Part shown: one piece after another, positions 47,646 to 60,024 of the stretch | Numbering within the stretch: position 1 is the stretch's first letter | Layout of the letters: each line of letters starts with the position of its first letter | From: Ascidia mentula | Taxonomy: Eukaryota; Chordata; Ascidiacea; Phlebobranchia; Ascidiidae | Reading direction: 5' to 3' | DNA length: 64,000 nt | Assembly: GCA_947561715.1 (NCBI GenBank) | Contig: OX387198.1 | Span: 6,386,001-6,450,000 of the forward strand | Position numbers and translations under genes: made by a program | The notes under the pieces: model-generated | Seen by the model: the letters and a program-made list of their open reading frames with translations, nothing else | Told to the model about the DNA's origin: nothing | Database searches by the model: none

Positions 47646-47755
47646 CAATAGATAAAAGCTGAATAACAGACCCTGATTGGTCACTGATTGCCAAATCAAA
47701 ATACCACTTGAAGGCCAAACATTGATTAAGTCCAACAGCAATCCCTTTCATGACT
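47646..47755 (-). pseudogene. SLC46 exon 5-like fragment
   Basis: An acceptor-like ACATTTAG is followed by one base and then an open frame reading VMKGIAVGLNQCLAFKW. Copies A and B have MVFIDTCLGIGGGVSG after the same one-base phase, and human PCFT has MALLEASIGVAGML. It lies 0.6 kb upstream, on the minus strand, of the exon 7-like fragment, which is the right order. Similarity is weak, so this is suggestive only. Confidence 0.25.
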
Positions 47756-50700
47756 CTAAATGTTTTAAAAACAAGCAAATTTATATGTAGACTACGTGCT
47801 CGAAACGTTTTTGCGACAAGATACCTTGCAACTAAACGCACTCAGTGTTTAACAAAATATGAACCAACAGTACGTTGATGCATTTCAATTTAACACATCC
47901 AACTGAAAAACAAGACATCGCCTTCAACACTGCGCCGTGAATGCGTGTCCTTTATATATGAGACATGTGGTTCTGATTGAGACAGCGGAGGCGACTGCCT
48001 TTTTCTCGCCTGGGAGTTGATAGCGGACGCTTGCAAACTGCCCCTGGAAACAGTGCAGCTGTAATTGTTAACAAGCTGCCAATGTGATGAATGTGTCACA
48101 GATACAACCCCTGCGACAACCATTACATGTACGACATGTCATAATTTCGAACCGTCCGAACGCAGTGATGCCATTTTTTATGTTAGTATTGATTAAAGAC
48201 AATTTTTATAAGGAATAATGCTTCTTGGGCAAATGAAAACCAAGAGAATATCAGCTTTGTAACGCCGCATACCAGTGTATCTCAAAATAGGTTTCCGGCA
48301 TCAAACCGACGTCTCCCACGCATAGGTATAAAGTTGACATTTGCCTTCAAAGTTAAAATGTCAGGTAAATTGTCAAAGTGACAACTCAAAAGTATCCAAC
48401 AAATCCAATGAAAACATGGCCGACCTTTGCACACATGACAGTCTTTTGCAAACGGCTGGTGGGTGTACAAGTTATATATGTTGTTCATATTCGCCGAATG
48501 TTTTGAGAAGTTTTGTTGCACAAGCATTGACCAACCACAATTGGACCGTTTTTTAATTTGGGATTTGTGGATTTATGGCCCCATTATAAGTAGTATAGGT
48601 TTCTCGTGGAAATAATAGTAACGACTCCGTTGTTAATGTCATACAAACCACAGTCGAATAATTAAATAAACACTCAAAGTTATTTTCGCGTCCATAAGAC
48701 AAGACAGAGAACTATAGATACATAAGAAGCAAACTGAGGGACAGCAATGAGTGTTACTATAAACGCCGTTGCTTCATCGTGTTCCGTAGTAAGTGCTGTT
48801 ATTTTCTTTCGTCATTATATATGGCAATTAAAGGTAGCAGAGTTGTTTGGTTCGAAATTTCTTGACATACGAAGTCAGGGGAGTGTTCTTACGTCACAGA
48901 AAGAACTTCGACATTGCAGGTGTGAATGCCTTACATAGCCTACTTTGTTGTAACTAGGCGAATTCCAATCGACTTCCACGAAGTGACCGGCTAAAAGCTT
49001 TTCCTAGAAGCGTTCAGCAATCGCGCTGGTTCGATTACAGCATTCCTTGGCCTACGGTCGAGTATCAGGTTATAATTGCCGTCTGATTAGGCGAAATTCC
49101 ACACCAAGCGCACCAACGAATCTCCATTAATGAGATGTTACGGTACCTAAACGTTGAAATGTAAAACTTCTACGACATACACTACAACGGAGTGACGAAT
49201 ATGCAATAGAAAATTATATGACGAGTTTAGCACATAAAACAGTAGTACTGATGTTTTCGTGACTACTGTACATGTAAAATATTACGGCAGGTTTATATAT
49301 TTGAATTCTTTGATAATGGTAAAAACACCTGTTTTTGTTAGAAAAACGGTTTCATTTTACCCGACAAGAAAACAAAAGCTATACCCGCATCAAAGACCTC
49401 ATTGTCCTCTTTTGCGAGGCTACTGCAGCACAACAACTGGCAATCAGGCGAATTACAAGTTAGCACAGCGCTGTCCAAAGATAAGAAAATGCCCTTCGGG
49501 CGTTTGGCAACTTTTGCTGAATCGGGAAGCTGAAGACAGCACTTTTTAATGTGACACACAAAGCATTCGTGCGGTCTTATCGCACACAAAGAATAACGTT
49601 TCAAAAGTGCCACAACATGAGGTCAAATGTGTCGCAAGTTTGAAGTGCAACTGCGATAGCAACAGGCTTGAAAAATGCCATATTTACAACTTCAAAACTT
49701 ACTGTGCGCTGCTAAAAACGAACAGGGTTGCCAACATCCATTGCCCTCGTCGGGAAGCCACTGGATTCATAAAATAGTTTCGCTTTGCAGGCAATAACCT
49801 GTCATAAGGTTTCTGTGTCCCCGCAGTCACCTTAATTGTTTGTAATGCCTCAAACTATAGGCTAATGTGATACAGAAGAAATGGTTCATTTGAACTTACA
49901 CAAATGGGCGTCAACAACGGCTAATTCTGGATCGGTGAGGCAACACTTTCAACATAAGACATTATGCTAACTAATACAAATATAAATCTACAGTTCTGAT
50001 TCTTTTTTGCCTTCTACTGCTTATGACTCTCTGACGTAAAGTGTTATACAGTGGAAAACGTTAGACTTCTGTGGTCAATATTTAAATAATTTGTATACAT
50101 ATAGTCAGTAAAGTGCAATCAAAACAGGATACGCGTTTAATATCCCATAGCACGAAAGTTTACATTCGTTTCCTGAAACACAATAAAGTCGACCATCGCC
50201 TCCACAACATATTGTGCATTGCAGAGCCCTCTTGCTCAAGCTATATACACACAAGGTATATGACATAAGCCATTACATATGAGATGGGTCACGATTGATT
50301 TGCATTTTTAGACTGATTGTGACGTAACATTTATAGTCGAAGAACTGGATTACAAGTTGACAAATAATTTGTGGGTTCTAGCGTTCAACCATATAGTTTC
50401 TGTTCGTGCACTTGCACTCGTTCATGATCAAAGAATTTCTTTGGCCCGAATCGACCTAATTCATTTCTTTTGTTTCAAAGCGGCAGATGCCGTTCGTTCG
50501 CAATCCCTTTGCCCCTAAAACTTTCGAACAATTATACTGCGTGTGGAACTGGGATTAGGAAATGGGGGTGGCTTGGCTAGGGATTACTTTGTGTTATGAT
50601 CTCCACCGCGGGCATGTGCGGTCCACAGCCCGTTGATTAAAACGAATAAACTGCTGGTCGCAAAGCAGCGGGAGACACTTGAAAAAAAACGACCCGATAG

Positions 50701-51780
50701 ATATACGGTCGGACAGATGGTGGACGTATAGTTACTGAGAAAACAAGCGCCGACACCGACATCACGATGACACCGAGTATGATTGCAATGTACGGTTTCA
50801 TATTTAAGGTACACCCTTGTGCCATGCTTGCAATGAGTCATGATTGAATTCGAAAAAAATAGATTCTATTTGAATAAGCGATACCGTTGATGCATGTATT
50901 CAACGCCAAACAACCGACTTAGGATTACTAGCAGGTATTGTTATAAAATCTGTTACTGAGTCTTTGTTGGCCATATAGAAAATAAGAGATTCAAAGTATA
51001 CAAATTTTCAATAGAGAGATGGGTTTACTTTAGTTGATTTTATACGATCACTTTTCGTATAGAAGTGATTTAAATATTAGAAAAAGTTATGCACTAAACA
51101 ATCCACAAGAAACAATCATGATTGCCATGGAAGCGCAGAAAGACAATAGCTTTAAATATATTCTTGACATTACTTAACTTGATTCTATTGATTATATTCG
51201 TTTGTATCCTCTATCATAATTTTGTTTACTATGTAGTTTGAAACCTTCGGCTAGCCCGATTTTGGGCCCAACAAGGCCAATTAACGGATAACAAGCTTAG
51301 GCCGAGAATGGTAAACAAGCCACACGGTAACGCGCAATGAACTATACTACTCCAAGGTCTCCAGAAATCATTGTCCAACAGAGAAATAATAACAAAAATA
51401 TATGAAAGTAAATCACCTAGTGCGTGTTTCACTCTCATAACTACTACTGTGATTTCGTAAGTCGGCAGTCAACACACTGAGTTCTCGTTCCAACCTGTTT
51501 CCACCACCTCTTCCTGTTTCGTCACAACAGCCTGCATAGTAACCCAGCCTGTGTCCAGCAACCAATCGCGTCAGTATGTAGCGGAACTGGACAAGAGTTG
51601 ATTAAGAGGTCCTCTCGGCACGAAAGGATTTAGTGCAATAATACGCTGACGTCTCGCACCGAAAAAAGGAAGTGGGCTGGTTAAGTTCCAAACAAACCGC
51701 CGATTGGAATCAAAGTGTATTTAAGAGTAAAACAAGCCAACTAGCAAATCAGGTCGCACGCCAATTCTAATCGTTGTGTT
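47756..51780. other. Gene-poor spacer with weak membrane-like ORFs
   Basis: No firm gene. Three minus-strand pieces stand out. 51240-51420 reads DFWRPWSSIVHCALPCGLF, reminiscent of the orphan TM1 exon. 50735-50810 reads MKPYIAIILGVIVMSVSALV, reminiscent of the TM3 part of exon 3. 49703-49770 starts MNPVASRRGQWMLATLFVF and ends at a strong donor (gtaagt), like a signal-peptide exon. None can be joined into a gene by its splice phases. Confidence 0.3.
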
Positions 51781-53620
51781 TCCTAACTTGACTGACTTTA
51801 TTTGAAAACCTGATGTGAAACTACGAAACTATTTTTTTGTGAACATAATACACTTATAACATACATGAGTATATCGAATCAAAATGCCAAGTGAAACTCG
51901 TCATTACAAACAAGACTGGACACTTATCGCGTAGCAACCGTGGGTCAAAACACAATTGACCTTTCATTTTGAAATGAGATGCTCTGACGTATGCGCATAT
52001 CCCCGTAAATCTATATACCGTAGAAGTCGAATTAAGAGATTCCGAACGTTAATGAAGTAATGAACAATTGGTAAGAATATCCTTTCTGATCTGTACACTT
52101 GAAATAAAGTCGCACACGAGTTCTTTTGTTTGATTCCTAACCTGACTTTAACTAAAAACCTGATATTTATATTTTTTTATGAAGATCAGTTGACACATTA
52201 TAGACACACGTATTAATAACTACACAATCCGATATACGAGTACAGTGAGTTAAAATTTGAAGTGTTAAGCTAAGCAAAGAAGTGAGTTACATAAGGAAGT
52301 TTAATCACTTTATATACACGGGAAAGAGACGGTTTAAGAGTTCTGGAAAAGGATTGTATAAAGGCTTACGGTTAACATACATTTGACGGTTTGAAATGAC
52401 AACAAAGAAAGATTGTCATCCAACCTAATGGTCAGCAGCCTTTTATCATGACAAACAAGTACTCGAAAACCAAAGCGGAACCAAAATTTCTAGGAGTTGC
52501 GCGACAACGATTCCGCGGGAAACGCACAGTCGCTAAACGACACTGCATGGACAGGTCGCGTTGAAATCGCGTGCGAGCAATCAATTACATGCTAAGCCAG
52601 GGGTGGCCAGACCTGCTTCATGCTCGAGTCGCATATAACAAAATCCAGTTTCAAAAGAGCCACAACACAAACACAATAAAAAATACGAATTTATTCACTC
52701 ACAGCGAAGTGCAGCTATTGATTAATGTTAGTGCTGCGTGGTGATACTGTGAGTCTCCACCTGGGCTGCAAGATGTTTGAAATTAGGCTGATATGACGTT
52801 AACTCGCCAAGACCGGGAAAATGCATGTCAATTCATCAATGCTAATTCATTAAAGAGCCGCAATCAAAGGCTCAAAGAGCCGCAGTTTGGCCACTGCTGT
52901 GCTAAGCAAACAAAACCAGGAGCATCTCGTGCGAGCACAAGACTGGACAGTTCAAAGACTAACGGTCAGGAAACAGTTAACAAAAGAAAGACAAGTACCC
53001 AAAGACAATGATGGACTTTTCACAGGAGAAACCCAACTTCTCTAAGGCGACACTTTTTGTCTGGCTAATGAATCGCGTGAGAACACAAATGTCGCGTGGG
53101 AACTATAATAGCGTTTGAAAAGTAATATCACACTACAAACTAGATCGAATAACGTGAGAAAACAACCGCTGTTATACATTTGAAATGAGATGCTTTGACA
53201 AATACGCATACCCCTGTATACCTATTTAATACTGTATTCAAGTCGAATCAAGAGATACATTCAGAATATTCAAAAGACGTAATCTGACTGTTTTGTGACC
53301 AATGTTCATAATATCTTGAATGTCATTTTACGTAAACACGTAACAACAAAGGACAAAAATTGCCCCAAAACAGGGACGTGCTTTTCACGCACGGAAACTG
53401 GCACCTTTAAGACGGCTAAAACCGTTTTGCGGGTCAGTTAAAAACAGTTAATTGATCATGACAACATAGCGTGAGAAAGTCGCTGGGGAAACGAACAGTT
53501 TAAACAAGACCGGACACATCGCGTGGAAATTAAAACCGTGTGAAAAGCGGGATTGGATTGCGTGGGAAAGTGACCGCACCTGTACGCTTTGGAATGGAAT
53601 GCGTTGGACGAGAAGGCAAA
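51780..53620. repeat. Diverged local duplications around 51.8-53.6 kb
   Basis: Several phrases recur in the same order. A block starting CCTAACTTGACTGACTTTA at 51782 reappears at 52137. TTGAAATGAGATGCTCTGAC at 51968 reappears as TTGAAATGAGATGCTTTGAC at 53177, both followed by related sequence with AGTCGAAT.AAGAGAT. CAAGACTGGACA occurs at 51911, 52938 and, as CAAGACCGGACA, at 53506. This is an old tandem duplication later split by the MITE at 52.6 kb. No coding potential seen. Confidence 0.5.
52598..52899. mobile_element. hAT-type MITE with perfect 8-bp target duplication
   Basis: 302-bp element starting CAGGGGTGGCCAGACCTGC and ending in the complement of CAGCAGTGGCCAAACTGC, flanked by the identical 8-mer TGCTAAGC at 52590-52597 and 52900-52907. 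Terminal CAG..CTG ends, an 8-bp duplication and internal AAAGAGCCGC repeats all fit a hAT (Charlie-like) non-autonomous element. No transposase. The intact duplication suggests a fairly young insertion. Confidence 0.88.
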
Positions 53621-55402
53621 CCCTAATACAACGCAGGACCTTTGTAACGTAATTTTACGCTACATTTCAACGTTTGCATTTATGGATTTCGGTTGCATGG
53701 TCAGTTTGCCATTGTTCGGAATCTCTTTCCACTGAGTTGTGGGCATTCCCAGGCCGTCTTGTCAAATGTGTTTCATTTCAAAGTGTTGCGATAACAACGG
53801 TTGTACATTCACGTGATTTGTGTCCTTTGTGTGATATGGTTTAACAGCTGTTTTGGCATCATGTTAATCTCAAGTGATTTAGTAGCTAGTTTGAAAGTGT
53901 TTGGTTTGGTCGCTTAGAGACTTTAAGTTTTCCCATGTGACTGTCCTTTACCGCTGACCTTTGCTTTCTATGATCTCTGTTGACTGTTAATTTGCTTTGT
54001 TCTCCGCTTTATATAACGTGTGTTATGTGTGTAGCTTGTGTGAATCAGTAGGGGTAATAGTGGTTCTTTTGGTTCTGTTCAATTCTGTCTGAGCGTTCGG
54101 GCGTAAATTCACTCAGTTTGGCGTTGGTACCATTGCGTGTATTAATTTCGGATCCCAAATTGTTCATTGTAAATAAAAAGTTTTCAATTTAATTCAAGTT
54201 ACGAAAACACAACAATTAGAACTCACGTGCGATCTTATGTCAAATGCGTTAATTAAATAAGATTTTCCATCGATCATAAATTATATTGTTAAGACCCGAC
54301 TTGAGGCTAATATGTATTATACAGGTCGCAACAACCTTAATACAAGGCACAGAGGGTCCCGAACGTTAATAACCAAATCTGGTCATTTGTGGGATCAATG
54401 CTCTTATTATCCCAGCCAGCGTGTTGCAATATCATGATATTTAACTAGTAGCTGAAAATAAAATGCGATGGAGCAATAAGCAGGGTCGTACTCTGTGAAG
54501 GGTTGATTGCGACTGAATTGGTCCCTTTACTTGACCTAAAACTAACCCCGCGATGACGCATTTAACGTTTTCCTCAGTATACAAAACATTTGGAACGATA
54601 TAAAGTGCAGTTGCATTTGGAAGTCTTATCTTTGTCAGACTTTTCAAACACAAACCTTATGGAAACCACCGGCTCGTAAATAATATCTTGTTCTTTTGCA
54701 AATTATCATTCGTAGATTATTTGCATCCATTTGCATTGTTTAATCAATATTGGAACATGAATTCTTGTGCAAATCAAACCATGTGCATATTGCGCCAAAA
54801 AACAACACAATAGAAATAAAATGGCATGGACACTGATAAACCCATGAAGGTTATAGAGTCCGGCAAAATGTAACCGATCAAAATCAAATTTCTAAACGCT
54901 TACACGCAAACACAACCACAAGATTTTCCTCTTTGACACCGACAATCAACAATTCCACAGAGTTTGTCAAGTTCATGCGAGTAGTTTACGCTAACAGTGC
55001 CTTCTGGCCCGTCTCATACAAACATGTCTAAATTCCGAGTTCCCAATGTTTCTACTTTTCTGATTACAAACTGACTGTCTGGTGCATTAAATATATACGA
55101 TTTATATAAAACTTTGGGGCCGCGGAAAAGGTGTTCATGCACGTGGAAACTTTTTAAATGAAAACGCGCAAACATCACGCAAATTCGGCGCTGCGTTATC
55201 AAAGCATGGACAACCGTGACGCGAAATACGAACTTTAAGCGTCAGAAGCACAACATTGTAACACAGTCGAAAAATTATTCAACTCAAAACAAAACCAGCA
55301 AATATTATGAAGTCAATTGGTTAAATTATATGAAATACCCCCTGGCTTCATGCCACAAAAATAATATTTATATTTTTGTGTGCGACTGGACACCGCTGCG
55401 TT
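53621..55402. other. Gene-free stretch upstream of the CCDC42-like gene
   Basis: AT-rich sequence with no supported ORF, RNA or repeat. The CCDC42-like promoter is presumably at its right end. Confidence 0.5.
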
Positions 55403-55416
55403 GTTGCCCTGGCAAC
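55403..55416. promoter_or_regulatory. RFX X-box upstream of the CCDC42-like gene
   Basis: GTTGCC-CT-GGCAAC is a perfect inverted repeat matching the RFX X-box consensus (GTNRCC, 0-3 nt, RGYAAC). It lies 349 bases before the start codon of a predicted ciliary/flagellar coiled-coil gene, the position and gene class expected for RFX control of motile-cilium genes. The motif is seen directly; function is inferred. Confidence 0.65.
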
Positions 55417-55764
55417 AATTTTGGCTTAAATGCGACCCGCATAGTGTCGTTGTTTTTACATATACAAAAAAATTAAAATAACCACGTGCAGCAAAACATA
55501 ATTTTGTTTGCATTATTGACGTTATAGTGTTAAAAAGTATTTAGTATTTTAAATCAAAGTAATTTGTAACCCAATATCTTGATCAACTATTTTACCGCAA
55601 TGGATATTTTGTACACTCGCTCACTTTTGTTGTTTACAGTTTGGGAAAAATGTTCACCAAATTGTGTGCAATCGATTGAAGAGTGTATTGATATAACTGT
55701 ATCGCATTAGCAAAGATTTTCGAATTTCTTTTCGTTTTATCATTACAATACATAGCATCTAAAG

Positions 55765-57540
55765 ATGACGGTGAACCTCGAGGATTATTTCCGCAGCACA
55801 TTCGAGGATAAGCTCCTTGTGTAAGTTATATTTGGACTTCAATTGCTAAATTGCTGTTAACTGATAAACCATGCTAAAAACTAATATGTGTTTATTGACA
55901 GTAAAATGCCGGAGAGAGAAGATGACCATCTCACACCTGCCACAAGATTATTGGAAAAAAGAAGAGAGATGGCTGAGGTGGAACAAGCACTTGCGGCTCA
56001 AAAAGAGGTTTCTCTTTGTTTTATATATACTAAAAATGTCATATGCAAAAATTTACTATCTAATGCAACAATGTAAACAAATCATTCTCCAAATGCAGCC
56101 AACAGTTACCGATAACAATTTCCTTTGTGAATTGCAAACTTTCCAATCTGACGTTTTTGCCATTGTTTCATTTTGCCTAACCATGGTAGCCAGTTGTGTA
56201 ACAAGAAATCTGTCTTGTAATGTATGTACACAATACATTGACAGGAATTCCAAATGAAAATGGAAAGCTTACAACAACGCAGAGAAGAACTTGAAAGAAA
56301 AGAACACCAGCTTAAAGAGTCTTTACTGAAATTTGATAAATTTTTAAAAGAAAATGACTCAAAACGAGCTCGTGCAGACAAAAAGACAGAAGATGAAAAA
56401 GAATTGCGCAAGGGTAAAGAAAAAGACATTGAAAGGTACATATGTAAACCAAGTTGTACCTTCTTTTTGAACTATTTTCACTATTTAGGTTTAAAACTTG
56501 CCTACAAGTGTGTTAGAGCACAAATATTGCATGTTTTTTCACCACAGATTAAAAGATGAAATTGACGACCTGTCAAAGGAGCGTGACCGCTATCAGAAAA
56601 AGTTGGAGAAAAACTCAATATTTCAAAAATACATGGAGCGAGTACAGGAGTCAACTGATGAGTTTAGCGAAATAAGGGAAATCATCTCCAGATATGACAC
56701 CCTGGTTGCCACACACATTGTAATTATAAAGAATCCAAATTTTGAACTTTTTTCTATTTTTTATACTTACCTTGGTTGTAGGACTTATTGGAGCGGGATC
56801 AAAAAAATCAAGATGCAATCGAAAAAGAAAAAGGCAGACTGGTGAAGTTCACGGAAGAAAAAAACAATGAGATTTTGTATTACAACAACCAGCTTGCCCA
56901 GCTTCAAACCAGACTTGACCAGGCACAAAGCAAGGCAGTGAAATGGGAAAGCAAATGGACCCACATCCAGGTATTACTGGCTGCAATAAAATTGTGTGTA
57001 AAACAAATAGTAGTTATACAGTTTGCACTTAGATGGCAATACTTTTAACAAAAGTAGAAACAGATTCCACTGCACTCGTTTCTTGCTATTTTCTTCTTTT
57101 TATTTTATTTTTTCATAAACAAAGCTTTCTACGTCCAATATTGCCTCCCAATTTGGATAAAAAACATTTTTGTTCAGCACCTGCATAAAATAGTTTTTAA
57201 ATAACTACAAAATAAACATATTACTTTGTGAAATAGAACACTGCAGCCAAGAAAACACTTCTGCTGGGAAGAATAAAGATAGCCACTCACAACTTATTCC
57301 AGCTTGTAAATAAGCACCTGAAACAGCAAGCCACTGTGCCTCTCGAAAACACTGCCCTGCAACTTGAAAAGGTAGTGGAGTTACCACACAATCTGTCAAC
57401 TATGAAAACAATACATTTCAACAGAGTACTCATGCATTGCACTTGTATTTTAGATTCAAATGTTCATCCAAGATTTGAGCCAGATAACTATGGAAATAAA
57501 GCGAGTAGAAGCCGCATCACATGCTGCTGCTGCTATATGA
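55765..57540 (+). CDS. ccdc42: CCDC42/CFAP73-family coiled-coil protein (311 aa)
   Basis: Cilium/flagellum coiled-coil protein related to CCDC42 (sperm tail, manchette) and CFAP73 (modifier of inner arm complex). Exons: 55765-55820, 55902-56007, 56245-56435, 56548-56719, 56782-56970, 57237-57371, 57454-57540; 936 nt in frame. The N terminus (NLEDYFRSTFEDKLL, then RLLEKRREM) matches the family opening (DLAEYFRLQYGERLL, LLEKKKE). Later landmarks are [72 protein letters not shown] and a short final helix IQMFIQDLSQI. Nearly all of it is predicted coiled coil. Length is close to the roughly 316 residues of human CCDC42. An X-box lies upstream. CCDC42 and CFAP73 cannot be told apart with certainty here. 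Confidence 0.9.
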
Positions 57541-57727
57541 AAAGAATTTTTGTTTAAGTTTTTATGTAAATGGTTTATCGCACTTTCGTTTGTTACAACA
57601 TCATCAGTAAAACTTCATATTTCAAATGATAAACTAATTTTACTACATGCAGCTAAAGTTATAATTGTTAAGGTTGAGGTTAGGCTTTTGATATTGTTTA
57701 CCATCAACTGACTAGTGAGGAAGAGAT

Positions 57728-57733
57728 TTTATT
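57728..57733 (-). terminator. Polyadenylation signal for the RNF215-like gene
   Basis: AATAAA on the minus strand, about 165 bases past the RNF215-like stop. It lies between the CCDC42 stop and the CCDC42 poly(A) signal. Confidence 0.4.
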
Positions 57734-57822
57734 GCTACATCCTTGATAAATATAGTTATGTTTGTGCTACTTTTTTGAGCATAAACAATTGTTTAATAAG
57801 TGCACAGCTAATTTAGCAGTCA

Positions 57823-57828
57823 AATAAA
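57823..57828 (+). terminator. Polyadenylation signal for the CCDC42-like gene
   Basis: AATAAA about 280 bases past the stop, overlapping the 3' UTR region of the convergent RNF215-like gene. Confidence 0.45.
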
Positions 57829-57898
57829 AAGAAAGGAAGAAAGGGGAATAGAATAAAGAATAAGGTAAAGTGTATGTGGAAAACATGTAATAGTCCAA

Positions 57899-59628
57899 TC
57901 AGGAAGCTTGCAAAAGAACATTTTCTGAAAAAAATGAACAAGATTTAAAGTGTTGAGGTAACAATTTAAGCAGGCAAACATGTTACACAACCCTAACTTA
58001 CCTAGTATATCATATTTGCACAAAGGACAAGTCCTTCTGGCCAGCAACCATGGATCCACACAGGTCACATGAAAACGGTGGTTGCACGGCAACACACGCA
58101 AACGCTGCAGAGAATAGTAGTTGTCTAGACAGATTGCACAGCGTTCACTTCCACGTTTGGAATCCTGCTTTGTAGTGTGACCGAACAATTCTCTAATACG
58201 CCCTTTTCTTGTTCTACACCGATAAATCTGCACTTGCATGTTTTTTAAAGTTGTCTCAGTCATTTCTTGCAAAGATACCTGGTAAAAAAAAACAGTATTA
58301 CATGGTCAACATTTAATGTATCGTAATTAAAACTTTGTTGAAATGGTTACGCAACAATATGTACTTGTGACATGCCATTAAAGAGTGTAACATACTCACA
58401 TCATGATAAGTGTAAAGTGGTAAATTTGCATGAAATACCACCCATCCCATTCTGAGAATAATGGCAAAAAGCAGTACAGATGCCACCATGCCAGATGTAT
58501 TCCACACTTTAGAGTCTGGTGGATTGTTTTTGCTTCCCATACACACAGTTCCTTGCCATTCGTGATAAGCACCAGCTGTGGATCTACCACATGCAGACCA
58601 CAGGGTTAATGTGCCTATCGACCCCTAAAATATGAACAACATGCGTACAGCAAGTTATGTAAAACCTAAGTTGGCAATAGGTGTTTACCACTACACTGTA
58701 GAAACTGATGTTATGTTGAATTTTGACGTGCAAATTGCTCAGCTGTAGTGAAAAGAGCTGAAGTATTTTTGTCATGTTTTCCACTCCTTTAATGATAAGA
58801 ACAGGTTTCGTGAAAACTTGTGGCACATCCAGCTAAACACAAGGGCACAAAAAGTGTCGGTAACTTTCCTGGAAAACTGTTGCCATTCTTGTATAATTTC
58901 TTACCTCTTTAGCAGAATGTAGGTTCTTTGTTATGATAATTAATGCAGACGCACCAAACAGCATGAAATCTTTAACATGGTCAATCAAAGATTTTGAATT
59001 TGAAGGCCCTTCTGCATTACTTTCTGTGAACTTGTTGCCTCTGTTATCTGTTTGAGGTGAATCTGTGAACAATTTTGCAATGGTAAAACATGAAACAAAC
59101 AATGACAACAGAAGATACAACAAAATTTGTAAATATATTTAAATGCACATTACCGGCTAAAACCACTCCAATCCAGTTTCTGTTATGCTGCTGAGGACAC
59201 TTTTTGCTGTCATCATCAAGTAGCTAAAATAAAATGAGCATTCAAATGAACACATATAGAAACACAACTTTAGATGGTTTAATTACATTACATGATTAAA
59301 CAAACATATTATTTGCAATTTGAAATATAGCAGCAATTACAATAATAGTATGATTACCAACCAAATGCAAGTATCCATTGACACTTTTCTTGGCTCCAAT
59401 ATTTGCGTATTCGCCTTCGACCATAAGAGGTAGAACATTGGTTTGAGAAAATGGCGTACCAGTGTAGGAACAAATCTTGCGATCTTTTCTTTCTTTGACC
59501 GAGACTGTTATGAAAGCACGCTTGGCTAAAGAAGGATCCTTTTCCAGTTGATTGCAAAACCCCACTTTGCAAGTTATTGTCACAAACAGCAACACCAAAC
59601 AAAACGTAGAATACTTGCTAAAATACAT
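57899..59628 (-). CDS. rnf215: RNF215-like PA-TM-RING E3 ubiquitin ligase (388 aa)
   Basis: Membrane-bound E3 ubiquitin ligase of the PA-TM-RING group. Exons in transcript order: 59362-59628, 59154-59223, 58905-59062, 58689-58832, 58400-58624, 58002-58278, 57899-57924; 1167 nt in frame. A signal peptide starts at [19 protein letters not shown] lumenal PA-like region includes NWIGVVLAG and [22 protein letters not shown] and HEWQGTVC precede one TM helix (about 257-277). The RING-H2 has C335, C338, C353, H355, H358, C361, C372 and C375 ([25 protein letters not shown]). RVLPC with CPLCKYDIL favours RNF215 over the goliath or ZNRF3 groups. An in-frame ATG at 59710-59712 would add 28 residues, but the chosen one starts the signal peptide. 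The exon 1 donor (gttggt) is weak but is the only one keeping frame. Confidence 0.86.
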
Positions 59629-60024
59629 TATTTTTGCAAACGTTGCACATGCAACTTCTTGTTTTGTTCTTAACGCTCCAATGGCTCTGTGTGACGACAC
59701 AGTTGCAAACAAAGAGGAAAGTTTTGGAGGTAGATATTTTTTAAACGTTTTTAATTTAATTGCGTAGTGTATGATTACATTTATTTATGGCAAATCAAAA
59801 CACTTCTGTCGGCATAATTGTAAACAGTGATTTGTGAAATACGCAACCCAAACCAAAATAATATTTCTGTGAGGTTATTTCAGTCATGACTGAATGCGTA
59901 AGAAAATGTGCAGCCAAGCGTGACTGCGTGTAAGAGCTTGTGGGATGTGAATTACTTGAGTTCACTATTTTAATCATTTTTGTGTCATACATTGGATTAA
60001 CGCAATCCTGAAGTAACATACAAA
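59629..60024. promoter_or_regulatory. Shared head-to-head promoter region
   Basis: Only 396 bases separate the start codons of the divergent RNF215-like (-) and WBP11 (+) genes, so both 5' UTRs and promoters must lie here. No TATA box is evident. A bidirectional promoter is the natural reading. Confidence 0.55.

Noticed and set aside
48990-49060. Possible tRNA with a GGTTCGATTAC-like B box
   Set aside because: I could not find a matching A box or an acceptor stem at the right spacing.
52793-53011. 72-codon plus-strand frame near 52.8 kb
   Set aside because: It straddles the end of a hAT MITE and its flank; not a gene.
59629-59712. Upstream in-frame ATG extending the RNF215-like protein by 28 residues
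   Set aside because: The extension would bury the signal peptide behind a polar stretch; the later ATG gives a normal secretory start.
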